DNA from: Mesorhizobium kowhaii
Lineage (GTDB): Bacteria; Pseudomonadota; Alphaproteobacteria; Rhizobiales; Rhizobiaceae
DNA length: 64,000 nucleotides
Reading direction: 5' to 3'
Assembly: GCF_003253745.1 (NCBI RefSeq)
Contig: NZ_MZXV01000051.1
Span: forward strand, 310,001 to 374,000
Shown: one piece after another, positions 27,116 to 35,662 of the stretch
Position numbering within the stretch: position 1 is the first letter of the stretch
Layout: every line of letters begins with the position of its first letter
Made by a program: the position numbers and the translations under genes
The notes under the pieces: generated by a model
Told to the model about the DNA's origin: nothing
Seen by the model: only the letters and a program-made list of their open reading frames with translations
Database searches by the model: none

Positions 27116-27954
27116 TGCGCCGTGGCCTTCACTGTCACATGGCCGGCGGCCGACCGCACCTCGAGAGCCATGCCGTCATTGCCCGGGGACGTTGCGCTCA
27201 GAAGCAGGCGCTGTGGGCCGATCGCCGGATGCACGCCCCGGAATGAGAATCGACGCGGCGACTGGCCGACAATGGAGGTGGCGAAGTTCAGGAGCAGCGT
27301 CGCCTGGAGCGGCCCATGGATGACGAGCCCAGGATATCCCTCGACCGTCGTGGCATAGGGCGCATCGTAGTGGATACGATGCCCATTGAACGTCAGTGCG
27401 GAATACCGAAAGAGCAACACCGAATCCACATCGACCGCGCGCTCGTGTGATGCAGCCAAGGTTGGACTTGCCGGTAGGGCAGGGCTTGCCGCAGCAGCCT
27501 CGGCTGGACGATAGACAATGGTCTGATCTTCCTCGATCACGGGACCGGCGTCGTTGGCAATGTCGTGCCGGACCGTGACGAAGGTGAGCGGGCCGATGCG
27601 GCCCTGCTTCTCCTCGATAGCGGTCAATTTCGAGCGGCGGCGGATGCCGTCGCCTGAGCGGATCGGAGCCATGAAACGCACGTCGCTGGCAGCCCACATG
27701 CGGCGCGGAAGCGGCACCGGTGGCAGGAAGCCGCCTTTGGCCGGGTGCCCGTCAGGTCCGAGTTCGCGCATGTCGGCAATGTCGGGCGTCAGGCACCAGT
27801 GCAGTCCAGGCGGGGCCGCGCCGTTGGTGGTTTGCACTGCATAGTCCCCAAGCGTGGCGGCGAAGCTGGCCAGCAGGCGCGGGGTCACAATGTCCTCGAC
27901 CTCGTGCGTGCGCCCAATCCATTCCTGCAGCGTGGTGCTCGTGTCCAGGCTCAT
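27109..27954 (-). CDS. MaoC-like hydratase with FAS1-type dehydratase domain, probable itaconyl/mesaconyl-CoA hydratase
   Basis: 281-aa hotdog-fold protein of the family that includes mesaconyl-C4-CoA hydratase and itaconyl-CoA hydratase. The N-terminal part has GRTHEVEDIVTPRLLASFAAT and LHWCLTPDI. The C-terminal MaoC-like part has LFRYSALTFNGHRIHYDAPYA and GYPGLVIHGPLQATLL. It lies between the CoA-transferase and the CitE-type lyase, which fits hydration of an unsaturated C5 CoA ester before cleavage. The substrate assignment is from gene context. Confidence 0.82.
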   Translation of the reverse strand: MSLDTSTTLQEWIGRTHEVEDIVTPRLLASFAATLGDYAVQTTNGAAPPGLHWCLTPDIADMRELGPDGHPAKGGFLPPVPLPRRMWAASDVRFMAPIRSGDGIRRRSKLTAIEEKQGRIGPLTFVTVRHDIANDAGPVIEEDQTIVYRPAEAAAASPALPASPTLAASHERAVDVDSVLLFRYSALTFNGHRIHYDAPYATTVEGYPGLVIHGPLQATLLLNFATSIVGQSPRRFSFRGVHPAIGPQRLLLSATSPGNDGMALEVRSAAGHVTVKATAQW

Positions 27955-27965
27955 CAGCGTCCTCG

Positions 27966-29096
27966 TCAGGCGGCGAATTCGGACCGGATTCGATCCGTAT
28001 CGACGCCGAGCGCGGGGACGTTGGGGACCGTTGCGAACCCCTCCGGCCGCCCTGCCGGCACCGGCACTGCGATGCGCTTGCCGTCCGGTAGCGCCACCTC
28101 TGTCCGGCGCATCGCCTTGTGGTGCGGCAGGTCATGCATCTCGCTCACCCGACCCCACGCGATCTGCGCCTCGTTGAGACGATTTATGGCCTCTTCGCAG
28201 TCGATTGCCGCGAAGATCGGTTCGATCTCTTCATCGAGTGCCGTGCGATTGGCCACCCGCCAGGCATTGGTGGCGAAGCGTTCGTCGGCGAAGAGATCCT
28301 GTCTTTGCAACACGACGCTGCAGAAGCGCTTCCATTCACTGTTCTGCTGAATGGACACGACCAAGGCGCCATCCCTGCAGGCATAGGGTCTATAGGGGTA
28401 GATCGAAGCGTGTGCCAGGCCATATCTTTGGGTCTCGCGGCCCGCATGTTCGTAGTGCAGCAGCGGCACGGTCATCCAGTCGGCCATGCCGTCGAACATG
28501 GCGATCTCGACAATGCGACCGCGCCCGGTCTTCTCGCGCGCCAACAAGGCTTCGAGGATCGACGCGTGGGCATTCATGCCGGTGGCGATGTCGGCGGCGG
28601 AAACCCCGATCTTGCTCGGCGTGTCCGGTGTGCCGGTGACGGCGCAGATGCCGCTTTCCGCCTGCACCAGCATGTCGTAAGCGCGCATGGCCGCGTAAGG
28701 CGTGTCCTGCCCGTAACCGACGATGTTGATGGCGATCAGCCGGGGGAACTTTTTCGCGATTGCATCTGCGGAGAGGCCGAGCCTGTCGATGGCGCCTGGC
28801 GCGAGGTTCTGCACGAGAACGTCCGCGCGTGCCACCATCCGGTGCAGCAAAGCCAGGTCGTCTTTTGCCTTCAGGTCGAGCACGGCGCTCTCCTTGCCGC
28901 GGTTGAGCCAGACGAAATAGGCCGACATGCCTTCCACGGCGGAATCGTAGTGACGCGCGGTTTCGCCTTCCGGGCGCTCGATCTTCACGACGCGGGCGCC
29001 GGCGTCGGCAAGGCGGACCGTACAAAGCGGAGCGGCGACAGCCTGCTCGATGGAAACGACAAACAGGCCCTCCAATGGGCGGCCAGCATCAGACAT
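27966..29096 (-). CDS. CaiB/BaiF class III CoA-transferase, probable itaconate CoA-transferase type
   Basis: 376-aa family III CoA-transferase. The family N-terminus is PLEGLFVVSIEQAVAAP with LADAGARVVKIERPEGE. The predicted catalytic Asp141 is in AMRAYDMLVQAESG. It transfers CoA, probably from succinyl-CoA, to a dicarboxylic acid. The ATG at 29094-29096 lies within the last codons of the upstream NAD(P)H oxidoreductase gene (8-bp overlap). The neighbours support itaconate, mesaconate or a methylated dicarboxylate as substrate. Confidence 0.86.
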   Translation of the reverse strand: MSDAGRPLEGLFVVSIEQAVAAPLCTVRLADAGARVVKIERPEGETARHYDSAVEGMSAYFVWLNRGKESAVLDLKAKDDLALLHRMVARADVLVQNLAPGAIDRLGLSADAIAKKFPRLIAINIVGYGQDTPYAAMRAYDMLVQAESGICAVTGTPDTPSKIGVSAADIATGMNAHASILEALLAREKTGRGRIVEIAMFDGMADWMTVPLLHYEHAGRETQRYGLAHASIYPYRPYACRDGALVVSIQQNSEWKRFCSVVLQRQDLFADERFATNAWRVANRTALDEEIEPIFAAIDCEEAINRLNEAQIAWGRVSEMHDLPHHKAMRRTEVALPDGKRIAVPVPAGRPEGFATVPNVPALGVDTDRIRSEFAA

Positions 29097-29829
29097 TGCG
29101 CTGCACCCCGGAGCGGGCGAGCACACCAGGCTTCAGTCGCTCGTTCTTGCCGTAGTCCTCGGCGGTGTGGAAGAACAGCCGCGGCGTGCCGTCGATATCC
29201 TCGAGCCTCTTGCGGTAGGCCTCCAGATAGGCCTTGCGGCCATCATCGCCGACGCGGCCCGGCATGTAGGAGACAAAGGGCGGCAGCACGTCGAACCCGG
29301 AATAGCGCAACAAACCATTGTGGATCGGCCACAGCACCGTGAGGATGTCGCCATCAATGCCGTCGGGCGCATAGGTGTCGGCCGAAGTGCCCGTGGTAGC
29401 GGCCACCATCGCGAGCTTTCCCTTGAATATGCCGGTGTCGTATTTGCGGCCCGGCAGATAGGCAAAACCGCGCGCGAAGATACGGTCGGCCCAGCCCTTG
29501 AGGATTGCGGGCATTCCAAACCACCAGACGGGAAACTGGAACAGCACGAAGTCCGCCCGCTTCAGTTTTTCGATCTCGGCGCTGATGTCGGCCGAGAGCG
29601 CACCGGCCTCGTAGGCGGCGGTCTGCTCGCGCGGCAGGCTGAAGAACTCCGGATCGTTGCGCTCGCCTAATATGTCGCCCGGCCCTGCGACAGGATTGAA
29701 GCCCATCGCATAGAGGTCGCTGACGACCACATCGTGGCCTGCGCGGGTCAAGGTTTCCACAGCCAGATCCTTCATGGCGCCGTTGAAGGATTTGGGTTCC
29801 GGGTGGGCGTAGACGATGAGGACGTTCAC
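29089..29829 (-). CDS. NAD(P)H dehydrogenase (quinone)/flavodoxin-fold oxidoreductase
   Basis: 246-aa protein of the NQO1/MdaB flavodoxin-like family. It begins NVLIVYAHPEPKSFNGAMKD, contains FVLFQFPVWWFGMPAILKGW, the FMN/FAD-binding segment, and RIFARGFAY. The start is a GTG at 29827-29829 with GGAGGT six bases ahead. It probably reduces quinones or supplies electrons in the same pathway. It is not a usual member of itaconate clusters, so its role here is open. Confidence 0.87.
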   Translation of the reverse strand: MNVLIVYAHPEPKSFNGAMKDLAVETLTRAGHDVVVSDLYAMGFNPVAGPGDILGERNDPEFFSLPREQTAAYEAGALSADISAEIEKLKRADFVLFQFPVWWFGMPAILKGWADRIFARGFAYLPGRKYDTGIFKGKLAMVAATTGTSADTYAPDGIDGDILTVLWPIHNGLLRYSGFDVLPPFVSYMPGRVGDDGRKAYLEAYRKRLEDIDGTPRLFFHTAEDYGKNERLKPGVLARSGVQRNV

Positions 29830-29840
29830 GGCGACACCTC

Positions 29841-30989
29841 CTAGTAGGAACGCGGCAGCCCGAGCACGTGCTCGGAAAGGTATGACAGGATGAGGTTGGT
29901 CGAGATTGGCGCGACCTGATAAAGGCGGGTCTCGCGGAACTTGCGCTCCACGTCGTATTCCTCCGCGAAGCCAAACCCGCCATGCGTCTGGATGCAGACA
30001 TTGGCAGCCTCGTTCGAAGCGTCGGCCGCCAGCATCTTGGCCATGTTCGCTTCGGCGCCGGGGTTCTTGCCGGCCTCGTAGAGGTTCAGCGCCTCGCGCA
30101 CCATCAGTTCGGCCGCGCGCATGTTGGCGTAGGCTCTGGCGATCGGAAACTGGATGCCCTGGTTTTGGCCGATCGCTCGGCCAAACACATGCCGTTCCTT
30201 TGCGTAGATGCTCGCCTTTTCGATGAACCATTTCGCATCGCCGACGCATTCGGCTGCAATCAGGATACGCTCGGCGTTCATGCCTGAGAGAATGTAGCGG
30301 AATCCCTTTCCCTCTTCGCCGATCAGGTTCTCGGCGGGCACGCGCAGATCATCGAAGAAGACTTCGGTGGTGGCATGGTTCATCATGGTGCGGATCGGCC
30401 GGATGGTGAGGCCGTTGCCAACGGCTTCGCGCATGTCGACGATGAGGACGGAGAGGCCGTCGGTCTTCTTCATGCCGTCCTTGAGCGGTGTGGTCCGCGC
30501 CAGGAGCAGCATCAAATCCGAATGCTCGGCGCGGCTGGTCCAGATCTTCTGGCCCTTGACCACGAAATGATCGCCGTCGAGCCGCGCAGTGGTCTTGAGC
30601 GCGCCGGTGTCGGTACCACTGGTCGGTTCCGTGACGCCGAAGGCTTGCAGGCGCAATTCTCCCGTGGCGATCTTCGACAGATATTGCTGCTTCTGTGCTT
30701 CCGAGCCGTGGCGAAGAAGCGTGCCCATCGTGTACATCTGTGCATGGCAGGCACCGCCATTGCAGCCGGCGCGCTGGATTTCCTCCAGCACCGCGGCGGC
30801 GGCCGAAAGCGGCAGGCCCGAGCCGCCATACGCCTCCGGGATCAGGATCGAGAGCCAGCCGGCCTCGGTCAACGCTCCGACGAATTCACCGGGATAGGCC
30901 ATGTCCCTGTCGAGCGCGCGCCAGTATTCTCCGGGGAAGCGGGCGCACAGCCTGGCGACGGCATCGCGAATGTCCTGATAGTGTTCCAT
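29841..30989 (-). CDS. Acyl-CoA dehydrogenase
   Basis: 382-aa FAD enzyme of the acyl-CoA dehydrogenase family. Visible are LQAFGVTEPTSGTDTGALKT (FAD site), GQKIWTSRAEHSDLM, and the C-terminal QTHGGFGFAEEYDVERKFRE with the usual Glu/Gly region. The first gene of a six-gene minus-strand operon, it has a copy of the LysR half-site 78 bp ahead of its start. In P. aeruginosa the itaconate cluster contains an acyl-CoA dehydrogenase that extends it to methylsuccinate; the same role is plausible here. Confidence 0.88.
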   Translation of the reverse strand: MEHYQDIRDAVARLCARFPGEYWRALDRDMAYPGEFVGALTEAGWLSILIPEAYGGSGLPLSAAAAVLEEIQRAGCNGGACHAQMYTMGTLLRHGSEAQKQQYLSKIATGELRLQAFGVTEPTSGTDTGALKTTARLDGDHFVVKGQKIWTSRAEHSDLMLLLARTTPLKDGMKKTDGLSVLIVDMREAVGNGLTIRPIRTMMNHATTEVFFDDLRVPAENLIGEEGKGFRYILSGMNAERILIAAECVGDAKWFIEKASIYAKERHVFGRAIGQNQGIQFPIARAYANMRAAELMVREALNLYEAGKNPGAEANMAKMLAADASNEAANVCIQTHGGFGFAEEYDVERKFRETRLYQVAPISTNLILSYLSEHVLGLPRSY

Positions 30990-31066
30990 GAGGGTGTCCG
31001 GCCTTCGTCTTGCTGCGGGCCTCACTATCGCGCCTCTACATCCTATCAGCAATGCAAGGCAGGCGT

Positions 31067-31079
31067 GATCAGATATAAC
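31067..31079. promoter_or_regulatory. LysR-type half-site upstream of the acyl-CoA dehydrogenase operon
   Basis: TGATCAGATATAA lies 78-90 bases ahead of the acyl-CoA dehydrogenase start. Its exact reverse complement occurs at 32045-32057, upstream of the LysR gene itself. A shared 13-mer at two promoters beside one LysR gene is good evidence for a common operator. Confidence 0.6.
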
Positions 31080-31092
31080 TAAATTCAAATGC

Positions 31093-32028
31093 TTAAGGTG
31101 AGGGGCCGAGAAGCTGGCCCACCCAGACCGCCCGCCCCACCAGGTCCTTGGCGATGTCCTCAATCGCTTGTCCGGCAAACCGAGCCAGCCGCGAGGCAGG
31201 CCGGTCTGCCGGGTATGCAAGGATCAGGCGGCGCACGGGCACGGGATCGATCAGCGGCGCGGCGGTGAGCAGCCCGGCGGTCACGTCGGCATGGATAGGA
31301 GCGAGCGGCAGGATCGTCCAGCCATGGCCGTTGCGCACCAGGTCCTTCAGCGCGGAGTACGAGTCCGCTTCGATGCCGACATCGAGCGTGATGCCGGCAT
31401 CAGTGGCGCAGCGTTCGACGATGATGCGCAGCCCATGCTTGATGCTGGGCAGCAGCAGGCGCTTGCCGGCGAGCGAGGCGAACGATACGGCACGCACGGT
31501 TGAAAACCCCGCGTCTGGAGGTCCGATCAGGAAGAGATTTTCCAGGAGCAACGGGCGCGAGCGCAACGAACGCGCCATGCGCGGGTCGTAGAGCACCGCG
31601 ACGTCCACCTCGCCCCGGTGCATCCAGTCCAGCAAATAGCCGGTGTAGGCGCTGACAAGTCTGAGTTTCGCTTTGGGGTGAGCCTTGCCGAAGGCTGCAG
31701 CCAGCGGCAACGAAATAATGTCCGCAACGGTGGGTGGCAGGCCGATGGCGACTTCGCCGGTCAGCGGCGCGTTGGCGGGAGTGGCTGTGGCGCGGATCTC
31801 GTCGATCTCGGCCATCACGCGCATGGCGTGTGTCAGAACCTCCTTGCCCTGCTCGGACAGCACCATGCCGCGGCCGTGGCGCAGGAAAAGGGCAAAACCC
31901 AATTCCTCCTCCAGCATGCGCACCTGCCGGCTGAGCGCCGGCTGCGCAATGTGTAGCCGGTCGGCAGCCTTGCTGAGGCTGCCGAGTTCGGCGACGTGGA
32001 TCAAGGTACGCAGCTGCGATAACTCCAT
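31093..32028 (-). CDS. LysR-family transcriptional regulator
   Basis: 311-aa regulator: N-terminal winged helix (MELSQLRTLIHVAELGSLSKAADRL, with HIAQPALSRQVRMLEEELG) and a C-terminal periplasmic-binding-like effector domain. It is divergent from the ThDP-decarboxylase operon and lies directly ahead of the acyl-CoA dehydrogenase operon on the same strand. Itaconate clusters in Pseudomonas and Yersinia are also controlled by an adjacent LysR gene. A strong dyad sits just upstream of its start, so autoregulation and control of both operons are inferred. Confidence 0.92.
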   Translation of the reverse strand: MELSQLRTLIHVAELGSLSKAADRLHIAQPALSRQVRMLEEELGFALFLRHGRGMVLSEQGKEVLTHAMRVMAEIDEIRATATPANAPLTGEVAIGLPPTVADIISLPLAAAFGKAHPKAKLRLVSAYTGYLLDWMHRGEVDVAVLYDPRMARSLRSRPLLLENLFLIGPPDAGFSTVRAVSFASLAGKRLLLPSIKHGLRIIVERCATDAGITLDVGIEADSYSALKDLVRNGHGWTILPLAPIHADVTAGLLTAAPLIDPVPVRRLILAYPADRPASRLARFAGQAIEDIAKDLVGRAVWVGQLLGPSP

Positions 32029-32033
32029 GAGCT

Positions 32034-32057
32034 ATCAAATATCATTATATCTGATCA
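32034..32057. promoter_or_regulatory. LysR operator dyad in the LysR-decarboxylase divergent promoter
   Basis: The sequence reads ATCA-A-ATAT-CATT-ATAT-C-TGAT at 32034-32055, a near-perfect dyad with matching half-sites, as LysR-type proteins prefer. It includes the 13-mer that is repeated in reverse at 31067-31079. It lies only 6 bases from the LysR start codon and about 75 bases from the decarboxylase start. Confidence 0.7.
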
Positions 32058-32128
32058 CAAGAAAGAGACGAAGATTAGATCGGATGGCCGAGGTAATCTA
32101 ATGGCAATTCAGTTCTCGGAGGTCCAAG

Positions 32129-32701
32129 GTGACGGCGAGCCTACAAGCGAAACACCCGGAGACGGCTGCTGTTGCACCCACTCCGGCGGCGTCTGAAAAG
32201 CAGTGGCCGGATCAGGTCTACGACGTGCTGAAGGCCGCCGGCATCAGCCAGATGTCCTATGTGCCCGATGCCGGCCATACCACATTGATTCGCCTCTTCG
32301 GTGAGGATCCCGAGGTCGTCACCAATGTCCTGACGACGGAGGAGGAGGGCATCGCCATTGCCGCAGGCTCCTGGCTCGGCGGCAAGCGGAGCGTCGTGCT
32401 CATGCAATCCTCAGGCGTCGGCAACTGCATCAACATGCTGTCGCTTCCCGTACATGCGCGCTTTCCCTTGCTCGTCCTGGTGACGATGCGAGGCGAATGG
32501 GCCGAGTTCAACCCGTGGCAAGTGCCGATGGGGCAGGCGACCGAGGCTTCGCTGAAGGCGATCGGCCTCAAGGTGCTGCGCGCCGAAACCGGTCCCGACC
32601 TCGTGGAGACGGTGGCGCAAGCGGCTGTGATGGCTTTCGACGCCGACCAGCAGATCGCGGTGCTGATCGGGCAGCGGCTGCTCGGCAAGAAGAAGTGGTG
32701 A
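32129..32701 (+). CDS. ThDP-dependent decarboxylase, alpha (Pyr domain) subunit, sulfopyruvate decarboxylase ComD-like
   Basis: 190-aa protein equal to the N-terminal ThDP-binding domain of two-subunit 2-oxoacid decarboxylases. Matches include VLTTEEEGIAIAAGSWLGGK with the catalytic Glu, SVVLMQSSGVGNCINML, and a QVPMG segment near FNPWQ, as in ComD of coenzyme M synthesis and in phosphonopyruvate decarboxylases. The start is a GTG at 32129 with GGAGG ahead; the first 25 residues are not conserved. It must pair with the next gene. The substrate is probably a 3-substituted pyruvate, which would become an aldehyde for the following dehydrogenase. Confidence 0.82.
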   Translation: MTASLQAKHPETAAVAPTPAASEKQWPDQVYDVLKAAGISQMSYVPDAGHTTLIRLFGEDPEVVTNVLTTEEEGIAIAAGSWLGGKRSVVLMQSSGVGNCINMLSLPVHARFPLLVLVTMRGEWAEFNPWQVPMGQATEASLKAIGLKVLRAETGPDLVETVAQAAVMAFDADQQIAVLIGQRLLGKKKW

Positions 32702-32706
32702 GCGAC

Positions 32707-33294
32707 ATGAATTTACCGACTATGGACCGCCGGGTTGCGGTGAAGAAGCTCCTTGATGCCCGCGACGGCGCATTGGTGGTGACCGGTCTCGGCTCGCCGA
32801 GCTATGACGTGCATGCGGCCGGTGATCGCAACGACAACTATTATCTCTGGGGCGCCATGGGGGGTGCTGCGCTGATCGGCCTCGGGCTCGCCCAGACTCA
32901 GCCCAGCAAGCGGGTCATGGTGATCACCGGAGATGGCGAACAGCTGATGGCGTTCGGTTCGCTGGCGACGATCTCGGTGGCGCGGCCCAAAAACCTCGAC
33001 CTGATCGTGCTCGACAACCAGCATTTCGGCGAGACCGGCATGCAGTCCAGCCATACCGGTAAGGGCATTGGTTTCGACAAGGTCGCGGCCGCTTGCGGTT
33101 TCTCGGAAACCGCCGAATTGCGTTCGCTGGAGGAGGTCGACACGCTGTGTGAAAAGCTTCGTCGCCCGGCCGACGGTCCGCGCCTTTTCGTGCTGAAAAT
33201 CACAGCCGAGAATCTGCCGCGCTCGCTGCCACCGCGCGACGCGGTCGAGGTCAAGAACCGCTTTCGCGCCCATTTGGGCTTTGCCACCTGTTGA
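32707..33294 (+). CDS. ThDP-dependent decarboxylase, beta (PP domain) subunit, ComE-like
   Basis: 195-aa partner subunit carrying the ThDP pyrophosphate and Mg2+ site. The motif starts GDGEQLMAFGSLATI and ends at the Asn in LIVLDNQHFGETG. NYYLWGAMGGAALIGLGLA is the usual segment before it. It begins five bases after the alpha subunit and is followed by the aldehyde dehydrogenase after nine. The closest known architecture is the split sulfopyruvate decarboxylase, but no sulfonate or phosphonate gene is nearby, so the substrate stays open. Confidence 0.84.
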   Translation: MNLPTMDRRVAVKKLLDARDGALVVTGLGSPSYDVHAAGDRNDNYYLWGAMGGAALIGLGLAQTQPSKRVMVITGDGEQLMAFGSLATISVARPKNLDLIVLDNQHFGETGMQSSHTGKGIGFDKVAAACGFSETAELRSLEEVDTLCEKLRRPADGPRLFVLKITAENLPRSLPPRDAVEVKNRFRAHLGFATC

Positions 33295-33302
33295 GGGTCG
33301 AT

Positions 33303-34781
33303 ATGGCGCTGGTCAGCTTCCAGAACACGGTCGGCGGTCGGCTCCAAGCGACCGCCGATACATTCGAGAGCCATGATCCCTTTACCGGCAGGCCGTGGGC
33401 GCTGATCCCGCGCGGTGGAGAGGCCGAGGTGGACGCTGCTGTGGCGTCCGCCAAAGCGGCCTTCCGGTCGAAGGAATGGGCTGGCATCACGCCCACCGCT
33501 CGCGGCAAGCTGCTTGTGCGGCTGGCTGACCTGATCGCCGACAACGCGGAGCGCATTGCCGCCATCGAGACGCGCGACAACGGCAAGCTGATCACCGAAA
33601 TGACGGCGCAGCTGCGCTATATCCCGGAATGGTTCCGCTATTTCGGCGGTCTTGCCGACAAGATCGAAGGCGCGGTGCTGCCGATCGACAAGGCGGGCAT
33701 GTTCGCCTTCACCCGCCACGAGCCGCTGGGTGTCATTGCGGCAATCGTGCCTTGGAACTCGCCGCTTCTGCTTCTGACATGGAAGCTCGCGCCACTGCTG
33801 GCAGCAGGCAATACCGTCGTCATCAAACCGTCGGAACACGCCTCGGCCTCGACACTGGAGTTCGTGAAACTGTTCGCGCAGGCGGGGTTTCCTCCGGGCG
33901 TGGTCAACACCGTAACGGGCATGCCGCTGGATGTAGGCGTGCCGCTCGTTTCCCATCCCGACGTGGCCAAGATCGCCTTCACCGGCGGTGAGCCCGGCGG
34001 GATCGCCGTTTACCGTGCGGCTGCTGAACAGCTCAAGACCGTCACGCTGGAGCTGGGCGGCAAATCGGCCAACATCGTCTTCGACGATGCCAATATCGAG
34101 AGCGCGGTCAACGGCGCGATATCAGGCATTTTCGCGGCCAGCGGCCAGACCTGTATCGCGGGGTCACGCCTGCTGGTGCATCGCAAGATACATGACCGGT
34201 TCGTGGAGGACGTCATAACGCTGGCGGCCAGCGCTCGATTGGGCAATCCCGCGCTGGCCGAGACTCAGGTCGGGCCGATTACCACGCAAGCCCAACGCGA
34301 GAAGGTGCTCTCGTATCTCGGCATTGCGCGCCGCGAGGGTGCGCTATGCGTGCTGGGTGGCGGAAAGCCGGCGTCTGGCGAATTGGCTGACGGCTGGTTC
34401 GTCGAGCCGACCATCTTCACGGGCGTGAACAACACCATGCGAATCGCGCGTGAAGAGGTGTTCGGGCCGATCCTGTCCGTCATTCCGTTCGACGACGAGG
34501 ACGAGGCCTTCGCCATTGCCAATGACAGCCCCTACGGATTGGCGGCGGGGATATGGACCAGCGACATGGGCCGGGCGCTGCGCGGTGCGGCCGCGATGGA
34601 AGCGGGGATGGTCTGGATCAATTCATACCGCGCCGTCTCCTATATGGCGCCCTTCGGTGGCTACAAGAGGAGCGGTATCGGTCGCGAGAGCGGACAGGAG
34701 GCGATCAATTCCTATCTGCAGACCAAAACGGTGTGGATAGACACGGCTGGCAAGACCGCCAATCCCTTCGTGATCCGCTAG
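33303..34781 (+). CDS. NAD(P)-dependent aldehyde dehydrogenase
   Basis: 492-aa ALDH superfamily enzyme. The catalytic segments are VIAAIVPWNSPLLLLTWKLA (cofactor and Asn site), VTLELGGKSANIVF with the general-base Glu, and ASGQTCIAGSRLLVHR with the nucleophilic Cys. It ends with the typical PFGGYKRSGIGRESG region. It directly follows the two decarboxylase subunits and probably oxidises the aldehyde they release to a carboxylic acid. Confidence 0.93.
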   Translation: MALVSFQNTVGGRLQATADTFESHDPFTGRPWALIPRGGEAEVDAAVASAKAAFRSKEWAGITPTARGKLLVRLADLIADNAERIAAIETRDNGKLITEMTAQLRYIPEWFRYFGGLADKIEGAVLPIDKAGMFAFTRHEPLGVIAAIVPWNSPLLLLTWKLAPLLAAGNTVVIKPSEHASASTLEFVKLFAQAGFPPGVVNTVTGMPLDVGVPLVSHPDVAKIAFTGGEPGGIAVYRAAAEQLKTVTLELGGKSANIVFDDANIESAVNGAISGIFAASGQTCIAGSRLLVHRKIHDRFVEDVITLAASARLGNPALAETQVGPITTQAQREKVLSYLGIARREGALCVLGGGKPASGELADGWFVEPTIFTGVNNTMRIAREEVFGPILSVIPFDDEDEAFAIANDSPYGLAAGIWTSDMGRALRGAAAMEAGMVWINSYRAVSYMAPFGGYKRSGIGRESGQEAINSYLQTKTVWIDTAGKTANPFVIR

Positions 34782-34878
34782 GGTAGGCTTCGGTGGGAGA
34801 ATTATCCTTATCCGTGGCCAAGCTCGGCCCACCGCTCCCTGAGACTGTGGCCGACTTACAATGATCGAGGGATTGGAT

Positions 34879-35658
34879 ATGAGACAGGCAGGCAAGGTGG
34901 CCGTCATCACAGGAGCGGCACGTGGTATCGGGCGCGCTTGCGCGGAACGCCTTCTGGCCGAAGGTGCGATTGTCGTGCTCGGCGATATCAATGCTGCGGA
35001 GCTGAAGAAATGTGCCGCTGAAATAGGCTCGACCGATAGCGTCCTAGCCGTCGTCACGGATGTCAGCAAGAAGGACCAGGTCGATGCCCTGGTCGCGGCG
35101 GCGGTCGCCAGGTTTGGCCGCATCGACATCATGGTCAACAATGCCGGCATCGCTCCGGTTCAGGACTTTCTCGACATCAGCGAGGCGGACTACGACAGGG
35201 TGCTCGCGGTCAACCTGAAGGGCGCGTTCATGGGCACTCAGGCTGCCGCCCGTCAGATGATCGCGCAGGGCCGAGGCGGCGTCATCATAAACATGTCGTC
35301 GATCAATTCGGGCCTCGCCAACCCGCGCGTCGCCACCTACGCGATCTCCAAGGGCGGTATGAACCAGGTCACCAGCACCGCGGCCGTCGCCTTCGCTCCC
35401 CACGGCATCCGTGTGGTCGGCGTCGGCCCGGGCACCATCGCGACGGATATGGTCATGGACGGGACATTCATCGATTCGGAAGAGATGCGACGGGCGGTTC
35501 TTTCGCGCACACCGCTCGGGCGCCTCGGAACCGCAGCCGAAATCGCCTCCGTTGTGGCGTTCCTGGCCAGCGAGGACGCGTCCTACATCACCGGCGAGAC
35601 AATCTACCCCGACGGGGGGCGCCGAGTGCTGAACTATACAGTCCCGATCAAGGAGTGA
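34879..35658 (+). CDS. Short-chain dehydrogenase/reductase
   Basis: 259-aa classical SDR: cofactor motif VAVITGAARGIGRA, NNAG segment IMVNNAGIAPV, catalytic Ser-Tyr-Lys in IINMSSINSGL and TYAISKGGM. The start at 34879 follows GAGGG; a second in-frame ATG at 34861 is less likely. Its C-terminus (YPDGGRRVLNYTVPIKE) closely resembles that of the SDR at 46961, so the two are paralogues. The substrate is probably a hydroxy or keto intermediate of this operon. Confidence 0.9.
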   Translation: MRQAGKVAVITGAARGIGRACAERLLAEGAIVVLGDINAAELKKCAAEIGSTDSVLAVVTDVSKKDQVDALVAAAVARFGRIDIMVNNAGIAPVQDFLDISEADYDRVLAVNLKGAFMGTQAAARQMIAQGRGGVIINMSSINSGLANPRVATYAISKGGMNQVTSTAAVAFAPHGIRVVGVGPGTIATDMVMDGTFIDSEEMRRAVLSRTPLGRLGTAAEIASVVAFLASEDASYITGETIYPDGGRRVLNYTVPIKE

Positions 35659-35662
35659 GGAC

